Positions 60,109 to 64,000 of a DNA stretch of 64,000 nt are shown piece after piece; the first letter of the stretch is position 1, and each line of letters starts with the position of its first letter. Position numbers and translations under genes: made by a program. Under the pieces are notes generated by a model. The model was given only the letters and a program-made list of their open reading frames with translations, had not been told where the DNA came from and did no database searches. The stretch comes from a virus, in the IMG/VR virus record IMGVR_UViG_3300009183_008543, positions 1 to 64,000 of that record; one strand, written 5' to 3'.

Positions 60109-60834
60109 TCATACCTTCTTTTCTATTTCTGAAAACTTTTCTAATATATCAGCAATAAGTGGATGGCGAACTATATTGCATGGCTTGAATTTTATAACTC
60201 CAATTTTGCCAATTTCGCTCATTTTATTTACAACATCTGTTAACATAAAATTTCCATTTCTAATGTCTGATTGATCTGGATCTCCTGTGATAATCATTTT
60301 GCTATTCTTACCAAACCTTGTCATAAATAATTTAATTTGTGTTGTAGTTGCATTTTGAGCTTCATCGAAAATACATATAGCATCATTGAATGTTCTTCCC
60401 CTACAATATGCTATTGGTGCTATCTCTATAGCTTTATTTATAATTTCTTTTTCTGGACTTTCCTTTCCAATGCATCTGTCCATACAATCATACATTGGCA
60501 TCATGTATGGATTTAGCTTTTCTTCAAACGAGCCGGGAAGAAAACCAAGTGACTCACCAGATTCAACCACAGGTCTTGTAAGAACTATTTTTTCTCTCTT
60601 TTTCGCAAGAACTTCGCTAATAGCAAAGGCACAAGCTAATTGACTTTTCCCTGTTCCAGCTGGACCGATAAGAAATAAAACATCATATTGATCGAATGCA
60701 GCCCACGCATCTCTTTGAGCAGTATTTAAAAATTCAAATTTAAATCCAGACTCTACCTTACTTGCGTGTTTTGGTATATGTGGTTCATATTGTTTAGGTT
60801 TTCTATCTGTCTTCTTTTTTTTATATCTTGGCAT
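60109..60834 (-). CDS. phoH: PhoH-like ATPase
   Basis: 241 residues. Walker A GPAGTGKS near 56, LTRPVVESGESLGFLPG, YCRGRTFNDAICIFDEAQNA (Walker B near 154) and MIITGDPDQSD are all typical of PhoH-like proteins, which are common in large phages. A basic N-terminus (KKKKTDRKPKQ) precedes. Start at 60834; the longer frame adds 18 residues without a Shine-Dalgarno. Just upstream of the giant protein gene, 25 bases away. Confidence 0.9.
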   Translation of the reverse strand: MPRYKKKKTDRKPKQYEPHIPKHASKVESGFKFEFLNTAQRDAWAAFDQYDVLFLIGPAGTGKSQLACAFAISEVLAKKREKIVLTRPVVESGESLGFLPGSFEEKLNPYMMPMYDCMDRCIGKESPEKEIINKAIEIAPIAYCRGRTFNDAICIFDEAQNATTTQIKLFMTRFGKNSKMIITGDPDQSDIRNGNFMLTDVVNKMSEIGKIGVIKFKPCNIVRHPLIADILEKFSEIEKKV

Positions 60835-60911
60835 TGATGGTGTCCATAAAAGGTAACTTGATAATCTATATATATCGATAGACAACACAAATAATGAAGC
60901 ATAGGAAATTC

Positions 60912-61352
60912 ATGATCAATTTAAATTTCAAAATGTTTTTTGAATCAGAAAAAAATGGTGATTTAAAAAAATTACTTAAAAAGATTCCTTCGAGCCACAA
61001 AGAACTGGTTAAAGATTTTAAGTTCAAATATACAAAAAATAACACCATAAATAGTAAGAATAAACATATAGGCGTGATTCACAAAGATAAAATTGAAGTT
61101 GCAGCACCATGGAATTACGGAAGGGAATTCACTACTCTTCACGAAATAGCACATATGGTTTGGGCATATAAGATGACAAATAAACTAAAAAAAGAATGGT
61201 CTAATATTGTAAAAAAAACCAAAAATAAACCACAAGATACAGATGAAGAGCTTTTCTGTCATTCTTATGCACAATATTATGCGAAGAATAAGTTGTTGAA
61301 ATTTGATATTCCAGAATGGAATAAATTTATCTCTAAAAAAATACCCGCTTAA
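60912..61352 (+). CDS. HExxH metallopeptidase-like protein
   Basis: 146 residues. HEIAH at 77-81 (zinc-binding), preceded by FTTL and followed by DEELFCHSYAQYYA, whose Glu near 112 may be the third ligand as in gluzincins. The N-terminus INLNFKMFFESEKNG shows the WM-like targeting pattern. Start at 60912 behind TAGGAAATTC. Converges with the GT2 gene (4-base overlap). Could be a virion protease; unproven. Confidence 0.65.
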   Translation: MINLNFKMFFESEKNGDLKKLLKKIPSSHKELVKDFKFKYTKNNTINSKNKHIGVIHKDKIEVAAPWNYGREFTTLHEIAHMVWAYKMTNKLKKEWSNIVKKTKNKPQDTDEELFCHSYAQYYAKNKLLKFDIPEWNKFISKKIPA

Positions 61353-62074
61353 AGAGGTCTTGACTGCGTTTGACTTATCAATCTTGGTAATACAGAAACT
61401 GCCTCTTCTTGTAATTTTTCATATTCATTAATTCCAAGAGAGAAAATCTTATAGTGATGCAAGACTGGTGTACGCATAATTTGAGGTTTATGACCACGAG
61501 ATTGTGCTTTCATAGTCATTACAAAACTTGTTCCAATTTGTGGCAATTCTTCTGGCCAAGGTCCAATATCGCTCCAACAATCCCTTGTCATCATGATGCA
61601 ATGATCCATAATGAATCCTACATCTTGACTTCCAACTGTATAGGTTTGCGTATCAAGACCTATAAATCCAGATGATGTAGATTCAGCTACATTCAACAAA
61701 AGATCTAACCAACTTGGATTTGTAATAACAATATCACAATGCATAAAGATAAGATATTTAGAATTTTTATCAGATGCATTGGCACCCTTATTACAAGCTG
61801 CCGACCAATAAAGATTCTTTTCATTACGAACTACCTTAACAGTTCCTTCGATTTCATCAAGAAACTGTTGAGATTCTTTTTCGCTTCCATTATCAACAAC
61901 AATAATTTCATAATTAGAATTAAAACTAGTCACACAAATGCTTTGCAAAAGCAAATTGAGATATTCTGGTCTGTCTTTATGAACAACAATAATAGAAATT
62001 TGTTCATCGCTATAATTTTTCAATGAAACTGTCAGATCTGATCTTGATGTGTCTAAAATGCTTCCAGAACTCAT
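61349..62074 (-). CDS. GT2 family glycosyltransferase
   Basis: 241 residues: ISIIVVHKDRPEYLNLLLQSI, YEIIVVDNGSEKES, a donor loop and YLIFMHCDIVITNPSWLDLL (HCD as metal site), then LGLDTQTYTVGS. A plain GT-A core without extra domain. Start behind GGAGAATTAATT. Confidence 0.82.
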   Translation of the reverse strand: MSSGSILDTSRSDLTVSLKNYSDEQISIIVVHKDRPEYLNLLLQSICVTSFNSNYEIIVVDNGSEKESQQFLDEIEGTVKVVRNEKNLYWSAACNKGANASDKNSKYLIFMHCDIVITNPSWLDLLLNVAESTSSGFIGLDTQTYTVGSQDVGFIMDHCIMMTRDCWSDIGPWPEELPQIGTSFVMTMKAQSRGHKPQIMRTPVLHHYKIFSLGINEYEKLQEEAVSVLPRLISQTQSRPL

Positions 62075-62076
62075 AA

Positions 62077-62289
62077 TTAATTCTCCACTTCAATTTCAAA
62101 CACCGCACGGATACAGACACACTGAACTGGTCCTGTTGGAGTTTGAATTGTTTCTGCGTATTGTTTTGCTAATTTATTTACAGCCTCTTCTGCCTTATTT
62201 CTGGCACTAAAGGCTCTTTCTGGCTTTACAACAATGTATTCGCCTTCTACTTGTCTTGCGACACTGATAATTGCATAAAATTTTTCCAT
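62077..62289 (-). CDS. Small protein with VARQVEGEY motif
   Basis: 70 residues: MEKFYAIISVARQVEGEYIV and PTGPVQCVCIRAVFEIEVEN. Predicted alpha/beta; two Cys near the end. A related small-protein family occurs in phages, function unknown. No Shine-Dalgarno. Confidence 0.5.
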   Translation of the reverse strand: MEKFYAIISVARQVEGEYIVVKPERAFSARNKAEEAVNKLAKQYAETIQTPTGPVQCVCIRAVFEIEVEN

Positions 62290-62309
62290 AAAATAATTGA
62301 GTATGTTAT

Positions 62310-62888
62310 TTAAAATTCATCATTTGAAATTTCTTTTAATCCATAAGGAATTTTAATTTCTTCTTTTTTTTGCACAATTTCTTCTTGTTTTTGATCTTTT
62401 AAAATTTCTTCTTGTTTCGGAAAAATTTCAATTTCTTCTTGTTTTGAAACAATTTCTTCTTGTTTTTGAGTTTTATTTATTTCTGGCATGTCCATTTCAT
62501 CAAAATCATTTTTTATGCTTTTGATTGATGGCAAAGACATATTTTTTGGCTCTGGTTTTTTAAAATCGTCATTTAACGAATCTAATTTTTTGTAATTACT
62601 ATCACCTAATTCGCCAATAAATAAAGGACGACTTTTATGAGCAGCCTTCTGAGCAATTGCAAGATTATTTTGAAAGTTCTTCCCAAAATTAGAATAAGCA
62701 CTGTGTGGATATTTGCTTACCATTTTTTTAAGTTCTTCTTTTACTGTTTCATCGTAACCTCTCTTATCAATCCAAGCAAATATTTTATCTAATGTTAAAA
62801 TCCTAAAGTCACGATTTGGCTGTGTATCTTGATCATTTTTTAATTGCGTTACCTTAAATTTCATTGATTCTGCTGAGTGATCTGGCAT
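62310..62888 (-). CDS. Protein with KQEEI repeats
   Basis: 192 residues: a helical N-terminal domain (to about 85), a variable middle, and a C-terminal stretch with at least five KQEEI or KKEEI units. The low-complexity acidic tail could be a length- or assembly-related element. Start behind TAGGAAATT. Confidence 0.55.
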   Translation of the reverse strand: MPDHSAESMKFKVTQLKNDQDTQPNRDFRILTLDKIFAWIDKRGYDETVKEELKKMVSKYPHSAYSNFGKNFQNNLAIAQKAAHKSRPLFIGELGDSNYKKLDSLNDDFKKPEPKNMSLPSIKSIKNDFDEMDMPEINKTQKQEEIVSKQEEIEIFPKQEEILKDQKQEEIVQKKEEIKIPYGLKEISNDEF

Positions 62889-62894
62889 AATTTC

Positions 62895-63215
62895 CTACTT
62901 TTTTGTTTTTTCATTTTGAACTGAAATATTTTCCATATCAGGAGTAAGACCAAAAAACGATTTGTCTCCCTGTCTTGCATGACTCATATTTTCAAAAATA
63001 TGTGCTGGAATTGCAAAATCTAAACTTTCTATCGAATTAGAACAATGTTTTACAAGTTCATTTTCTATAAATTCTTTTTTTTGCTGATCCATGCTTCCGA
63101 CAAAGAATACTTTTTTAGAAGTGTGTTCAAAAAAAACCAACACAGATTCCGAAGAATCTTCTTCTTTTAATGTTATTTGGAATGGAGTCAACATATTTAT
63201 TTCTGATATTTGCAT
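62895..63215 (-). CDS. Hypothetical protein, 106 residues
   Basis: Starts MQISEINMLTPFQITLKEED (ATG 63215); the longer frame from 63329 would run across the divergent gene start and is rejected. Beta-rich N-terminus. Divergent to the 63236 gene with only 20 bases between starts. Confidence 0.5.
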   Translation of the reverse strand: MQISEINMLTPFQITLKEEDSSESVLVFFEHTSKKVFFVGSMDQQKKEFIENELVKHCSNSIESLDFAIPAHIFENMSHARQGDKSFFGLTPDMENISVQNEKTKK

Positions 63216-63222
63216 TGTAACT

Positions 63223-63230
63223 CGTAAATA
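63223..63230 (+). promoter_or_regulatory. T4-late-like box CGTAAATA
   Basis: CGTAAATA, five bases before the ATG at 63236, no Shine-Dalgarno: the same spacing as the CATAAATA boxes elsewhere. Confidence 0.35.
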
Positions 63231-63235
63231 TAAAC

Positions 63236-63580
63236 ATGAAAAGTAATTTTTCCATGTACTGTAGATTACAAGAGTTATGTGAATCTCACTCTTTGTATAT
63301 TCCAGAAAATTTTGATTGGGTAAAACCATATTTGAGCTTACTGCCCAATTATGATTTGCAATTGCCCATTATAACCAGAAAGTCAAAGATTCACATGATT
63401 CAAAGAAATAAGAATCCAATAACAATACATTTCGAGAACGGAGGAAAAATGTATTGTAGTCACGATGAATTTCTTCGTTTGCCAAAAAATCTGGAGCTTG
63501 GGAAAACAATTGAATACACTCTTTTTGATCGTGGTTTCGATAAGCCCATGATCATAAAATCTTTTAAAATTATTTCTTAA
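63236..63580 (+). CDS. Hypothetical protein, 114 residues
   Basis: An acidic-to-basic small protein with LQELCESHSLYIPENFDWV and a C-terminal FDRGFDKPMIIKSFKII. Overlaps the convergent holin-like gene by 11 bases. Unknown function; apparently a leaderless message. Confidence 0.5.
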   Translation: MKSNFSMYCRLQELCESHSLYIPENFDWVKPYLSLLPNYDLQLPIITRKSKIHMIQRNKNPITIHFENGGKMYCSHDEFLRLPKNLELGKTIEYTLFDRGFDKPMIIKSFKIIS

Positions 63581-63773
63581 TCTTATTGATATCAATCTTA
63601 TCTGGATCAAATCCGGGAGAAAAAGGCGAAGGAGAGTATTCCCTTTGTAACTTTTGAATAACTCTATCCGCTACTTTATCTACAATGATTTTATTGCAAA
63701 CCAATAAAATAAAAATAAATGAAGCAATAATAACCACCGGAATAAACAATTTGTTTTCTGTAATGTCTTTCAT
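63570..63773 (-). CDS. Small membrane protein, single helix
   Basis: 67 residues with one N-terminal helix (LFIPVVIIASFIFILLVCN, residues 9-27), then a basic domain with Pro-rich SPSPFSPGFDP. SD AGGAGACTT. Could be a holin-like or spanin-like protein; no partner seen. Confidence 0.55.
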   Translation of the reverse strand: MKDITENKLFIPVVIIASFIFILLVCNKIIVDKVADRVIQKLQREYSPSPFSPGFDPDKIDINKIKK

Positions 63774-63789
63774 AAGTCTCCTATATTAT

Positions 63790-64000
63790 CTATAAATATT
63801 TTTTTGTTTTTTCAATCCAATCTTGTCTTCTTTTGGAAACATGCTTTTCTTCAAATTCTGTAAGCTTTGCAACAATATCTTCATATTCTTGAGGCATATT
63901 TCTAGGAACATCAAGCTTTGGTATTATAAACATATCGCCCAATACAGATTTGCCACCCGGCAACCCCTTTCCAGCAATTCTAATTTGAGAATTTGGATAA
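63790..64000 (-). CDS. DnaJ/CbpA-like C-terminal domain, 5' partial at window edge
   Basis: The frame is open to base 64000 and has no start in the window. The visible 69 residues read IRIAGKGLPGGKSVLGDMFI and PKLDVPRNMP, as the final beta domain of DnaJ-type co-chaperones. The J-domain, if present, is upstream of the window. Large phages often carry such chaperone helpers. Confidence 0.6.
   Translation of the reverse strand, partial: YPNSQIRIAGKGLPGGKSVLGDMFIIPKLDVPRNMPQEYEDIVAKLTEFEEKHVSKRRQDWIEKTKKYL

Noticed and set aside
1-64000. tRNA, rRNA or CRISPR array
   Set aside because: No cloverleaf-like gene, no ribosomal sequence and no regularly spaced short direct repeats with unique spacers were found by reading; the only regular repeats are coding TIG units.
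1-64000. A bacterial chromosome segment (for example of a planctomycete) instead of a phage
   Set aside because: Gene density, overlaps, lack of housekeeping genes and the PhoH/DUF5856/ClpX/HNH/giant-fibre combination fit a phage better, but no capsid or terminase gene is present, so this remains possible.

Overview
This window most likely comes from the genome of a large, low-GC tailed bacteriophage. It has about 86 densely packed and often overlapping genes on both strands, and no ribosomal, tRNA or central-metabolism genes. It also has a set of genes typical of large phages: PhoH, a ClpX-type unfoldase, a DUF5856-like protein, several HNH nucleases, a ParB-like protein, sigma-like factors, an amidoligase, a metallophosphoesterase, a HAD phosphatase, and a 4319-residue repeat protein that looks like a tail fibre or adhesin. 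No capsid, portal, terminase or polymerase gene lies in the window, so phage identity is an inference. The sigma-70-like protein at 25.0-26.0 kb, the histone-like and HARE-HTH-like small proteins and two CsrA homologues hint at a planctomycete or similar host, but this is weak.

Layout. 0-0.8 kb: the end of an RCC1-repeat adhesin-like gene. 0.8-12 kb: a glycan island with four GT9-like paralogues, an overlapping methyltransferase-like/PaaK-like pair, a GH130-like propeller, two methyltransferases and two GT-A glycosyltransferases, plus a Bcs1-like AAA protein and a DUF5856-like protein. 12-13.7 kb: an envelope cassette (papain-like hydrolase and CAP lipoprotein). 13.7-29 kb: unknown proteins, two sigma-like factors, HNH genes, a HAD/amidohydrolase pair, a gamma-glutamylcyclotransferase-like protein and ClpX. 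29.5-34 kb: a regulatory island (H1-like, HARE-HTH-like, CsrA twice, ParB-like, zinc ribbons) with several strong terminators. 34-41 kb: more glycosyltransferases, a methyltransferase, HNH and small exported or structural proteins. 41-60 kb: one long minus-strand run of nearly abutting genes headed by the giant repeat protein. 60-64 kb: PhoH, a metallopeptidase, GT2, small proteins and the C-terminus of a DnaJ-like protein.

How it may work together. At least a dozen glycosyltransferase-like genes and five methyltransferase-like genes are scattered through the window, suggesting extensive modification of a glycan, virion protein or host surface. Expression appears to use good Shine-Dalgarno sites (AAGGAG type) for most genes. 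A subset has a T4-late-like box (CATAAATA) only 4-7 bases before the start codon and no Shine-Dalgarno, which suggests leaderless transcripts. Rho-independent terminators separate some units. No gene-free stretch exceeds 300 bases; the longest (16725-16980) is a divergent regulatory region. Many start codons were moved inward from the longest open frame where a Shine-Dalgarno site decides the start.
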